DNA of 64,000 bases from CBFDBF01 sp050293315 (GTDB lineage: Bacteria > Pseudomonadota > Gammaproteobacteria > Chromatiales > Chromatiaceae), in assembly GCA_050293315.1 (NCBI GenBank), contig JBNKMS010000021.1, forward strand, positions 12,254-76,253. Reading direction: 5' to 3'. This document shows positions 27,178 through 33,713 of this stretch, piece by piece (position 1 is the stretch's first letter; every line of letters starts with the position of its first letter). The notes beneath the pieces are model-generated. The model was not told the origin of the DNA, made no database searches, and worked only from the letters and a program-made list of their open reading frames with translations. Position numbers and translations under genes: made by a program.

Positions 27178-27858
27178 TCAGGCAGATGCTCCAGTAGCGA
27201 TCTGACGCCGCCTTCCGAGGCCCAACAGGCCTACCATGGCGGAACCAAACAACCATGCTGCTGCAGGTAGTGGAGTCGCAGTTGGTGCAACATCGTTTAC
27301 GCTAATCAAAGATTTCCAGGTTCCCGCACCCGGGGTCGTACCAGTTATACCCAATGCCAACTCAGCAAACAGGGCAGAACCGACGCCGGCTGGATCATGG
27401 AAGACACTAAACAGATCCCCGGCACCGTCATCGCTATAATACTCCTCCTTGGATATTAGCCCGCTACTATCATCCGTGTAAAACCTGATGAAAAAGCCAA
27501 AGGTTTTACCTACAAATGCGGTACCAAGTGAGGATTGTGCGGTAAATGAACCGAAGATTATGTTAGATGCCAATACACCCAGATGGGAATCAAGCACATT
27601 CAGCTCAATGCGTGTGTCCTTGTCGAATATACCTACGACATAGTCCTTGCCGGTGACAGTAGGAATGTCAGTATTAATAGTAATCATGGGGGCCGATTGA
27701 GGATCGGTAAGGTCGGTCAAATCGACATACTGAGCCCCGGTGTCATTATAGACACTGTCGCCAGGGAGACCGGTAAAGTAGTCCAGGGTCAAGGCACTTG
27801 AAGTTACCGAGAAGGTAAGCGCCAGTAGAGTTGTTATCCCCAAAAATAACCTTTTCAT
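27178..27858 (-). CDS. VPLPA-CTERM sorting-domain exported protein 1
   Basis: 226 residues from the ATG at 27858, placed by the SD GGAG eight bases upstream (the frame also reaches a GTG at 27867). It has a signal peptide (KRLFLGITTLLALTFSVTSSA) and a beta-rich secreted domain. The C-terminal sorting signal TPLPAAAWLFGSAMVGLLGL followed by GRRRQ is the tripartite motif, helix and basic tail recognised by exosortases of the VPLPA-specific type. It is about 60 percent similar by eye to the next gene, which arose by tandem duplication. The leader carries a candidate c-di-GMP riboswitch. The product is probably an exopolysaccharide-matrix or surface protein. Confidence 0.9.
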   Translation of the reverse strand: MKRLFLGITTLLALTFSVTSSALTLDYFTGLPGDSVYNDTGAQYVDLTDLTDPQSAPMITINTDIPTVTGKDYVVGIFDKDTRIELNVLDSHLGVLASNIIFGSFTAQSSLGTAFVGKTFGFFIRFYTDDSSGLISKEEYYSDDGAGDLFSVFHDPAGVGSALFAELALGITGTTPGAGTWKSLISVNDVAPTATPLPAAAWLFGSAMVGLLGLGRRRQIATGASA

Positions 27859-27951
27859 AATTATCACTCCGAAATCAATCTATGCCTGCGCATAGCTAAT
27901 CCTAAAAGTATTGATTTGGCGAATCCAGCCGTGAGGCATTGATGCCTCTGC

Positions 27952-28040
27952 TAGATCACCCCATGGAGTAACCCGGCCATCTGGAGATACCAGATCCGTG
28001 GCTTTCCGAGCCCACTTCGCAGTGGGTGTGGCCTGTTCAC
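27952..28040 (-). promoter_or_regulatory. Candidate cyclic-di-GMP-I (GEMM) riboswitch
   Basis: Read on the minus strand: ACAGGCCACACC, then a six-base-pair hairpin CCCACT-GCGA-AGTGGG with a GNRA tetraloop, an eight-base internal strand CTCGGAAA, then GCC, a second hairpin ATCTGG / CCAGAT, and AUGGCCGGGUUAC. This reproduces the Vc2-type layout: GGC / three or four bases / hairpin with GNRA loop / eight bases ending AAA / GCC / second hairpin / GGGUUAC. A closing helix gatcgt / gtgatc is also possible. The region starts only a few bases after the promoter start point and ends about 95 bases before the ATG of the gene at 27858. The downstream leader can form aaatcaat...attgattt around ctatgc/gcatag directly before the SD, a plausible expression platform. 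Confidence 0.72.
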
Positions 28041-28046
28041 GATCGA

Positions 28047-28076
28047 ATTAGATCACAAAATGCGAGTAAATTGCAA
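28047..28076 (-). promoter_or_regulatory. Promoter of VPLPA-CTERM gene 1
   Basis: Minus strand TTGCAA (28076-28071), 18 bases, then the extended minus-10 TGATCTAAT (TCTAAT at 28052-28047). The same arrangement with the same spacing occurs before the paralogue (29077-29106), so selection has kept it. Confidence 0.65.
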
Positions 28077-28249
28077 ATTTCCTTAACCACAACTTGCTCA
28101 AGAGCGGCACCACACTCTAACGACCAACTGATTACACCAAAGCACATAATTTTCTTGTTAATCAATATGTTATTAATGCACTAAGCACTCCATGCGACAT
28201 CGCTATTGCTGCAACAGGCAGGGGGCAGGATGTGCTCTACTAACGATAT

Positions 28250-28276
28250 AAAAAAAGGGGGCGTATGCCCCCTTTC
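28250..28276 (-). terminator. Terminator after the second VPLPA-CTERM gene
   Basis: Minus-strand stem AAAGGGGGC / GCCCCCTTT with the loop ATAC and a following T-run, 25 bases past the stop at 28301. It has the same design as the terminator after the paralogue. Confidence 0.9.
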
Positions 28277-28300
28277 TCAAAACAGTATCGGACCGACTAC

Positions 28301-28966
28301 TTATGCAGACGCTCCAACAGCAGATCTGCCTCGCCGCCCCAGACCCAGTAGAGCTACCACGGCTGAACCGAACAGCCACGCCGCTGCAGGCAGAGGAACA
28401 GGTGCTACATCCTGTACACTGATCAAGGCGTGCCCATTCGTATCATCATCCCCTATACCCAATGCAACCTCGGCGTAAGTACCGGTAGAGGCGATGCCCA
28501 GTGGGTCATAGAAGATACTGAATACATCCGGAGAATCATCAGAATAATAGACCTCGCTAGAGAGCGTACCACCACCCATATCGGTGTAGAACCTGATAAA
28601 AAAGCCGAAGACAGTATCAACAGCCGCACTACCTAGAGCCGAGGTTGCCATGCCGCCGCTGAAGGTCAAATTAGACAGGGTTACGGTTTGATAGGTATCG
28701 AGCACATTCAACTCCACTCGCGTAACCGCATCAAATACGCCGATAATATAATCATGCTGGTAGTCGGACAGGATGGTGGTACTCAGCTCAATCATGGGGG
28801 CCGATTGTGGATCTGTAAGATCTGTTAAATAGACATACCGCGCCCCGGTATCATCGTATGCGATATCGCCCGCCACCCCTGTAAAGTAGTCCAGCGTCAA
28901 GGCACTGGAGGTGACCGAGAAGGTCAGTGCCACCAGCGTTATTATCCCCAAGAATAGCCTTTTCAT
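28301..28966 (-). CDS. VPLPA-CTERM sorting-domain exported protein 2
   Basis: 221 residues from the ATG at 28966, with SD GGAG eight bases upstream as in the paralogue. Signal peptide KRLFLGIITLVALTFSVTSSA, then the shared opening ALTLDYFTG and the shared block LTDLTDPQSAPMI, a beta-rich body with FGFFIRFYTD, and a C-terminal sorting signal PVPLPAAAWLFGSAVVALLG followed by GRRGR. Both paralogues are probably anchored or released at the cell surface by the exosortase encoded at 35.8-37.4 kb. The function of the secreted domain is unknown. Confidence 0.9.
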   Translation of the reverse strand: MKRLFLGIITLVALTFSVTSSALTLDYFTGVAGDIAYDDTGARYVYLTDLTDPQSAPMIELSTTILSDYQHDYIIGVFDAVTRVELNVLDTYQTVTLSNLTFSGGMATSALGSAAVDTVFGFFIRFYTDMGGGTLSSEVYYSDDSPDVFSIFYDPLGIASTGTYAEVALGIGDDDTNGHALISVQDVAPVPLPAAAWLFGSAVVALLGLGRRGRSAVGASA

Positions 28967-29026
28967 AGTTATCACTCCTGCAATCAGCCTGTGTGCGTGT
29001 TCTGCAAAGTCATCCAAGCAAGCAGC

Positions 29027-29072
29027 ACCCCTCCGAAACCCGCTACACGGGGCCGTGGCCCACTCTCCTAGT
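29027..29072 (-). promoter_or_regulatory. Degenerate riboswitch-like leader of paralogue 2
   Basis: At the position equivalent to the riboswitch of paralogue 1 the minus strand reads gagtgggccacggccccgtg then tagcgggtttcggagggg. The blocks GTGGG, CCACGG and GCGGGUU match parts of the intact element, but the first hairpin and the CGGAAA strand are missing. It looks like a shortened remnant. Confidence 0.35.
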
Positions 29073-29076
29073 ATCG

Positions 29077-29106
29077 ATTACATCACAAAATAAAGGTGAA
29101 TTGCAA
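29077..29106 (-). promoter_or_regulatory. Promoter of VPLPA-CTERM gene 2
   Basis: Minus strand TTGCAA (29106-29101), 18 bases, then the extended minus-10 TGATGTAAT. Almost identical to the promoter of paralogue 1, including attttgtgat before the minus-10. Confidence 0.6.
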
Positions 29107-29237
29107 TAATTATGAACCGAGTCACAATTAATTTTTTATCTCTTATAATTCAATATGTTACACGACAGAGGCCGTATCAAACCACATCTATATGCATGTG
29201 ACAGGCGTAACCGATGCCACTCTCAGCGATTTTGCAG

Positions 29238-29636
29238 CTATTTCGGCCTGTCATCCGGGCTACTGAGTAGACGCAGATATGCAGTCGCTGCCTGAAAAAA
29301 ATCGTCCTGTGGGTGCTCTTCGCAATGCAACCGCAGGCGATGCATAGCGGCCTTTATATCGGCCCCCTCCAGTACATTGTTTGCTGTCGCCAACGACAAT
29401 CCCGTAACCAATCCGGAGAACCACTCTCTGTATTGGAGATACACAGCAACCTCCCGCATGCTTCCCGACTCAAACCCCTTGCTTACAGTCACAAAGTCGG
29501 CGCAAGATTTGATGCCATAGCCCCACACCTTGGGGGTCCCTGGTGCTACCGGGGTGGCTGCCGGCAGTGACATGGAGAAGATAATGGCGCATATCAGCAC
29601 TGCGGCCTTACGATAACCGTATTTTTGATTAAACAT
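29238..29636 (-). CDS. Small secreted HdeA/Rap1a-like protein, function unknown
   Basis: 132 residues from the ATG at 29636, preceded by GGGGG about ten bases upstream; the open frame continues upstream to 29786 without family character. A signal peptide (KAAVLICAIIFSMSLPAATP) is followed by a small helical domain with two cysteines (KSCADFVTV and LRLHCEEHPQDDFF) and a central YREWFSGLVTGLSLAT. Two cysteines about 70 residues apart around a WFSG-like helix recall periplasmic HdeA/Rap1a-type folds, but the family call is tentative. Confidence 0.6.
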   Translation of the reverse strand: MFNQKYGYRKAAVLICAIIFSMSLPAATPVAPGTPKVWGYGIKSCADFVTVSKGFESGSMREVAVYLQYREWFSGLVTGLSLATANNVLEGADIKAAMHRLRLHCEEHPQDDFFQAATAYLRLLSSPDDRPK

Positions 29637-29869
29637 CTGATTACTACCCCCTGGTTCTAGATCAAGACTCCCACACCTAACCTCGGCTTTAGCTTCCTGC
29701 GTCGCCCTCGATAATTGCTCCTGCATTATTCTACCTTCGCCCGCCCATGGGCTCGTATCGCTTACATCCCTGTAGGCGTCTCCCATTAGAGCGGGAGGAA
29801 AAGTGGTACCCCCTACACACTAGTAGGGGGTAATTATTCAGAGACCCTCTAAGAATTATCCTACAACAT

Positions 29870-29944
29870 ATGCAGACCGATCTTACTGAATTTCCCCTGC
29901 ACAACGAGATAATGGACCCAGATGCCAAGGGAAGTGATCATTGA
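29870..29944 (+). CDS. Possible 24-residue peptide, weakly supported
   Basis: A short plus-strand frame (opening MQTDLTEFPLHNE, ending DPDAKGSDH, TGA) located 58 bases before a strong plus-strand terminator. No good ribosome binding site precedes the ATG. It is listed only because that terminator has no other gene to serve. It could equally be a non-coding small RNA. Confidence 0.2.
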   Translation: MQTDLTEFPLHNEIMDPDAKGSDH

Positions 29945-30002
29945 TTAAGGCGCATGGAAGCGTTACAGGGATGGATCCCGTGCCAAATGGATCCGGCATC
30001 CA

Positions 30003-30039
30003 AACCCCGCCAATATGGAGATTGGCGGGGTTTTCTTTT
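30003..30039 (+). terminator. Strong rho-independent terminator with no known gene upstream
   Basis: A perfect 12-bp stem AACCCCGCCAAT / ATTGGCGGGGTT with a six-base loop, then TTTTCTTTT on the plus strand. All annotated genes nearby are on the minus strand, so it implies an unrecognised plus-strand transcript. Confidence 0.85.
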
Positions 30040-30087
30040 CCCTATCAGCTGTAGGAGCCCGCTCCCGCGGGCGATCTAGCTAGAACT

Positions 30088-30195
30088 GTAGGGCGGATTA
30101 GCGAAGCGTAATCCGCCGAATGTTATACCCCATAATTTGAGGTAGGTTTGTGTTTAAACCATTCGGCGCAATGCCCGTTGGTTATTGCGCCCTAC
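30088..30195. repeat. 108-bp element, copy 2 (family B, opposite orientation)
   Basis: Begins gtagggcggattagcgaag and ends with the inverse of gtagggcgcaataacc; the same length as the copy at 23295-23402, inverted. The internal 40 bases differ more than the ends. Confidence 0.8.
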
Positions 30196-30239
30196 ACCCT
30201 GGATCCCACGATCAAGTCGCGGGATGACTAGAAGCGTCC

Positions 30240-32639
30240 CTACTTACTAATGCTAGCCAGGGTCTGCTCGGCCTCCTCGCGTCCTATATAGGCGCCCTCT
30301 TTCTCCAGGGACTTGGTCAGTGCCTGCTTGGCCTGTTCTATCTTACCGCTCTTGTAGTAGGCCATACCGAGGTGGTATTGGATCTCTAATACCTCACCGC
30401 CCTTGCGGATGGCCTTTTCCAATATGGTCACCGCATCTTCCAACTCACCGCGGTTGTAATGAACCCACCCAAGGGTATCGAGATATACCGGATTCTCGGT
30501 AACAGAAAACCCCTTGACCAGATCCATCGCCCGATCCAGGGCGTCTTGTTTCGGCTCATCCCGCATCAGAATCATCGCCAGATTATTGGCAGCTACGGCC
30601 ATATCCGGACTGCCGGTAAGCAGCTCTTCGTAGAGGACGATCGCCTCTTGCGTATCGCCCTTGCGGTCATAGATAGATGCCACTTCCAGTCCAAGGCTAG
30701 GGTCCTTGCTCGCCTGATAGCCCTGCATCAATACCTTCAAGATATCATCCGGTCGTTTCTGGAGTGCGCGGGTACTTGCCAGATTACGGTACGGTACCGG
30801 CCACTCAGGTTTCTGCTCGATCACCTTAGAGAATGTTGTGGCCGCTTCATCCAGCTTCTTTTGCTTTAGCTGGATCTCCCCCTTCAAATTGAGGGCAAGG
30901 AAATGCTCTGGATTACGATTAACCACCTGCTGCACCCGCTCCAGTGCCTTATCTATCCTGTCCAGAGCCACCTGACTACGGGCCAGGGCAATTAGTGGCT
31001 CTACCCCGTCAGGTGCACGCTCCAGGGCCTGTTCAAAAGACTTTATAGCCTCTTCATGCTTTTCCTCTCCCTGTTGAACCAGCCCGTGGTAGTAGTAACC
31101 GAGGGGGTTGGACGGATATTTCTCCTGAATACGCATCGCCAGGGGGTCAACCTCATCCCACTTCTGCTGGCGGATACGGATCTGCGAGATGCTCTGTAGT
31201 ACACCCAGATGATCAGGTGCGAACTTAAGCAGCTTATCCAGCACCTGGACCGCCTCGTCCGGCTCACCGCTCTGGACCAGTAGCTTGGCCAGCTCAAAAT
31301 TGGCCGCTATCTCCTGAGGTTGCGCCTGAATCGCACTCTCGAGGCTCTCTTTTGCCAGGGCCATCTCTCCCTTTGCCAGGTGTGCCCGCGCCTTCAGACG
31401 TAGCGCCTTTACATGGCCAGGATCATTCTTCAGGATGGTGCGTAGATCGGCTATCCCCTTGTCGGCATCATTGCTCGACATAGATATGGCCGCCCTGATT
31501 AACAGCGCTTCGGCATTCTTGGGATCATCCTGTAGCACCTCTTCCAGCAGGGCTGAGGCACGCTCGGTCTCTTTGTCCAACATCACCACCGCAGCCAACT
31601 TGGTCTTGGCCTTGGAGCCATCTAAACCATCGCCATCCTGCTCAATTATGCCTTCGTAGACCTTCCTAGCCTCATCTTTACGCCCGGTTGATAGATAGAT
31701 CTTGGCCAGCTCAAATTGCAGCTCATACTGTTCCGGCTCTGAGGCAATAAATGCCTTGAGCTCCTTCTCCGCATCCTCCTGTTTTTTCTCCCGGAAGAGA
31801 AATTCAAGCAGGGCCTTCTTCGCCTGTACGCTGTCCGGGATAGTGGCGATGCTGTCACGCAGAACCTTCTCCGCCTCTGCCTTGTTGTCCTTGGAGTAGT
31901 AGTAGGCCGCCAGACGGTTATAGGAGGCGACATTTTCCGGCTGCAGCTTTATCAGCTTCTTCAGCAGCTCGATGGCACCCTCAGTGTCTCCGGTCTTCTC
32001 ATATAGGCTCGCCAACAGCAGATGAGAGCTGATATTGTCTGGATGGTTCTCAAGCCCCTGTTTAGCCATCTCTATGGCCTTGTCAAAATTCTGCTGATCG
32101 GCATAGAGCGCGGACAAAAGCGCAACCGCCTCCAGATTGCTGGGATCTACCTTGACTGCGGCCTCTATATCCTGGATAGCCGCATCCTTCTCTCCCATAC
32201 GCGCCTTGGCCAACCCCTTTAGCACCATCGCGGCCTGGTCACCCGGCTTGATCTGCAATACGGCATCCGCTGACTCCAGCGCCTTCTCCGGGGATCCGCT
32301 CATGGCGTAGAGGCGTCCCAGGTGCAGTTGTGCCCCGACATGCTTGGGGTCTAGCTCGACCGCCCGTAGAAACAGCGCATAGGCCTTTCTCCAGTTCTGG
32401 TCCTTCTCCTCCAACTGCCCGTACATGAACAGCCCCTCAACATCCTTGGGGTCGATCTGCAATACGTTCTTGAACTCCAACCTGGCCTTTACGTAATTAC
32501 CCTCTTCGTACAGCTCCATGCCATTCTTGAAATACTTGGCCTTGCGGTCCTCCGCGCCGCCACATGAGATCAGCAGGATTGAGGTCATGCCCAGCAGCAG
32601 AACAAGCAAGAGCGTTTTAGCGTGTGATTTCCTTAACAT
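30240..32639 (-). CDS. TPR-repeat lipoprotein of the exosortase/EPS locus (PrsT-like)
   Basis: 799 residues. The signal peptide ends in the lipobox LISC, with acylated Cys26, so it should sit on a membrane facing the periplasm. Nearly the whole chain is a superhelix of about 20 TPR motifs, for example GNYVKARLEFKNVLQIDPKD and NWRKAYALFLRAVELDPKH, ending with SKSLEKEGAYIGREEAEQTL. PEP-CTERM/EPS loci commonly encode such a protein (called PrsT), thought to organise the export complex. It is the most downstream member of the minus-strand locus and may have its own promoter in 32640-32760. Confidence 0.85.
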   Translation of the reverse strand: MLRKSHAKTLLLVLLLGMTSILLISCGGAEDRKAKYFKNGMELYEEGNYVKARLEFKNVLQIDPKDVEGLFMYGQLEEKDQNWRKAYALFLRAVELDPKHVGAQLHLGRLYAMSGSPEKALESADAVLQIKPGDQAAMVLKGLAKARMGEKDAAIQDIEAAVKVDPSNLEAVALLSALYADQQNFDKAIEMAKQGLENHPDNISSHLLLASLYEKTGDTEGAIELLKKLIKLQPENVASYNRLAAYYYSKDNKAEAEKVLRDSIATIPDSVQAKKALLEFLFREKKQEDAEKELKAFIASEPEQYELQFELAKIYLSTGRKDEARKVYEGIIEQDGDGLDGSKAKTKLAAVVMLDKETERASALLEEVLQDDPKNAEALLIRAAISMSSNDADKGIADLRTILKNDPGHVKALRLKARAHLAKGEMALAKESLESAIQAQPQEIAANFELAKLLVQSGEPDEAVQVLDKLLKFAPDHLGVLQSISQIRIRQQKWDEVDPLAMRIQEKYPSNPLGYYYHGLVQQGEEKHEEAIKSFEQALERAPDGVEPLIALARSQVALDRIDKALERVQQVVNRNPEHFLALNLKGEIQLKQKKLDEAATTFSKVIEQKPEWPVPYRNLASTRALQKRPDDILKVLMQGYQASKDPSLGLEVASIYDRKGDTQEAIVLYEELLTGSPDMAVAANNLAMILMRDEPKQDALDRAMDLVKGFSVTENPVYLDTLGWVHYNRGELEDAVTILEKAIRKGGEVLEIQYHLGMAYYKSGKIEQAKQALTKSLEKEGAYIGREEAEQTLASISK

Positions 32640-32822
32640 CTGTTCACCTATCTGTGTTGTTGATTGCAGTACCTGCAGACAGCAAATAGAGCAATATGTT
32701 CGCCATAAATGTTATCCATGGTAACCCGGTACCGGATTTTTAATGATATCACTTATTGGGCTATTTTATCCCTTTGCCCCCTCCCCCACTGGTGTGTGAG
32801 TCAAAATCGTGGAATCTAATAA

Positions 32823-32894
32823 GTAGGGAGCAATAACCAACGGGCATTGCGCCGAATGAAACCCACAGGATCCCGCGATCAAGCCGCGGGTTGA
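32823..32894. repeat. Direct repeat on the left of parDE
   Basis: 72 bases: gtagggagcaataaccaacg, gggcattgcgccgaatgaaa and the palindromic ggatcccgcgatcaag part. About 88 percent identical by eye to the repeat at 33593-33666 in the same orientation, so parDE is framed by the pair. Confidence 0.8.
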
Positions 32895-32951
32895 TAAGCG
32901 CATATTTGATGAGATGCAAAACCGAGGCCCAAGCCCGCGTAGCGGACGATA

Positions 32952-32996
32952 TTGACCGAATCATCACGCTCAACTATAGTACCAATAATTGGTACT
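32952..32996 (+). promoter_or_regulatory. parDE promoter with overlapping 19-bp palindromic operator
   Basis: TTGACC (32952-32957), a 17-base spacer, then TATAGT (32975-32980), close to the sigma-70 ideal. The perfect palindrome AGTACCAATAATTGGTACT (32978-32996) overlaps the minus-10 and start point and lies directly before the SD GGAGG (32997-33001). It is in the right place for repression by the ParD or ParD-ParE complex. Confidence 0.8.
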
Positions 32997-33010
32997 GGAG
33001 GCTTGGCCCA

Positions 33011-33250
33011 ATGAAAAAGAACACGAGTATCACGCTTGGGAAGCATTTTGACTCTTTTGTATCCGAGCAGCTTGAGAATGGGCGCTATGCCTCTACTAGC
33101 GAAGTGGTTCGGGCAGGACTGCGCCTGCTGGAAGAAGAAGAGACTAAATTATCTACCCTTAGAAAGATGCTTGATGAGGGTGAGGATAGCGATTTTATTG
33201 AGTACTCGCTTAATAGTTTGATTGAGGAACTGGATAGCGAAACTCAATAA
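33011..33250 (+). CDS. parD: ParD-family antitoxin (ribbon-helix-helix)
   Basis: 79 residues from the ATG at 33011, with GGAGG nine bases upstream. The N-terminal half KNTSITLGKHFDSFVSEQLE and GRYASTSEVVRAGLRLLEEE is a classical ParD ribbon-helix-helix segment that dimerises and binds DNA. The acidic C-terminal half (DEGEDSDFIEYSLNSLIEEL) would wrap and neutralise ParE. The stop codon overlaps the toxin start by one base (TAATG), indicating coupled translation. It probably represses its own promoter through the palindrome just upstream. Confidence 0.92.
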   Translation: MKKNTSITLGKHFDSFVSEQLENGRYASTSEVVRAGLRLLEEEETKLSTLRKMLDEGEDSDFIEYSLNSLIEELDSETQ

Positions 33251-33552
33251 TGGAACTCTTCAGAATAAAGGCTGCAGCCAGGGCAGACCTGAAAGGGATT
33301 GCGAAATTCACGGAGAAGACCTGGGGCCAAGAGCAACGTAACAAATATCTGATTGAGCTTGATCATGCCTTTCATAAATTGGCTGAGAACAGCGAGCTTG
33401 GTAAAACCTGTGACCATATTCGCCCAGGTTACCGAGCATTTCCTGTAGGTAGCCATATCATCTTTTATACAATAGGTGATCAGCATAGTGTGGATATTAT
33501 CCGCATACTGCATAAACATATGGATGTGTCATCTCGTCTTAGTAAGAAATAA
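33250..33552 (+). CDS. parE: ParE-family toxin
   Basis: 100 residues of the RelE/ParE fold. Typical blocks are the opening RIKAAARADLKGIAKFTEKT, YLIELDHAFHKLAENSELGK, and the C-terminal strand pair RAFPVGSHIIFYTIGDQ with VDIIRILHKHMD. ParE proteins usually inhibit DNA gyrase, although related RelE proteins cleave mRNA; which applies is not visible. The gene starts within the parD stop codon. No terminator follows, and a repeat begins 41 bases later. Confidence 0.92.
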   Translation: MELFRIKAAARADLKGIAKFTEKTWGQEQRNKYLIELDHAFHKLAENSELGKTCDHIRPGYRAFPVGSHIIFYTIGDQHSVDIIRILHKHMDVSSRLSKK

Positions 33553-33592
33553 CTCTGTGCCCCACTCACTTATTCACCCTCTCCCTCAGGAC

Positions 33593-33666
33593 GTAGGGCG
33601 CAATAACCAACGGGCATTGCGCCGAATGAAATCCTCTGGATCCCGCGATCAAGTCGCGGGATGACG
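33593..33666. repeat. Direct repeat on the right of parDE
   Basis: gtagggcgcaataaccaacg, gggcattgcgccgaatgaaa and the 9-bp palindrome ATCCCGCGA / TCGCGGGAT. It is the partner of 32823-32894 and closely related to the inverted copy at 35569-35639. Confidence 0.8.
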
Positions 33667-33713
33667 GATGTGGCAAGTCACGTGATGACAACCACACAGT
33701 ACAACGACCAACA

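Larger units (their letters stand above)
29637..30239. other. Intergenic region with plus-strand terminator and repeat element
   Basis: 603 bases. Contents in order: a GC-rich hairpin taccccctac...gtagggggta near 29807-29831, a 24-codon plus-strand frame at 29870-29944, a strong plus-strand terminator at 30003-30039, a copy of the 108-bp element at 30088-30195, and the palindrome ggatcccacgatcaag at 30201-30230. Confidence 0.7.
32640..33010. other. Intergenic region before parDE
   Basis: 371 bases. It holds the probable promoter region of the TPR gene on the minus strand, a family-B repeat (32823-32894), and the parDE promoter and operator (32952-32996). A plus-strand frame running from 32891 into parD starts upstream of the promoter and is not the real start. 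Confidence 0.65.

Noticed and set aside
32891..33010. Longer start for ParD at 32891
   Set aside because: That start lies upstream of the parDE promoter and operator; the ATG at 33011 has the SD and the conserved ribbon-helix-helix beginning.
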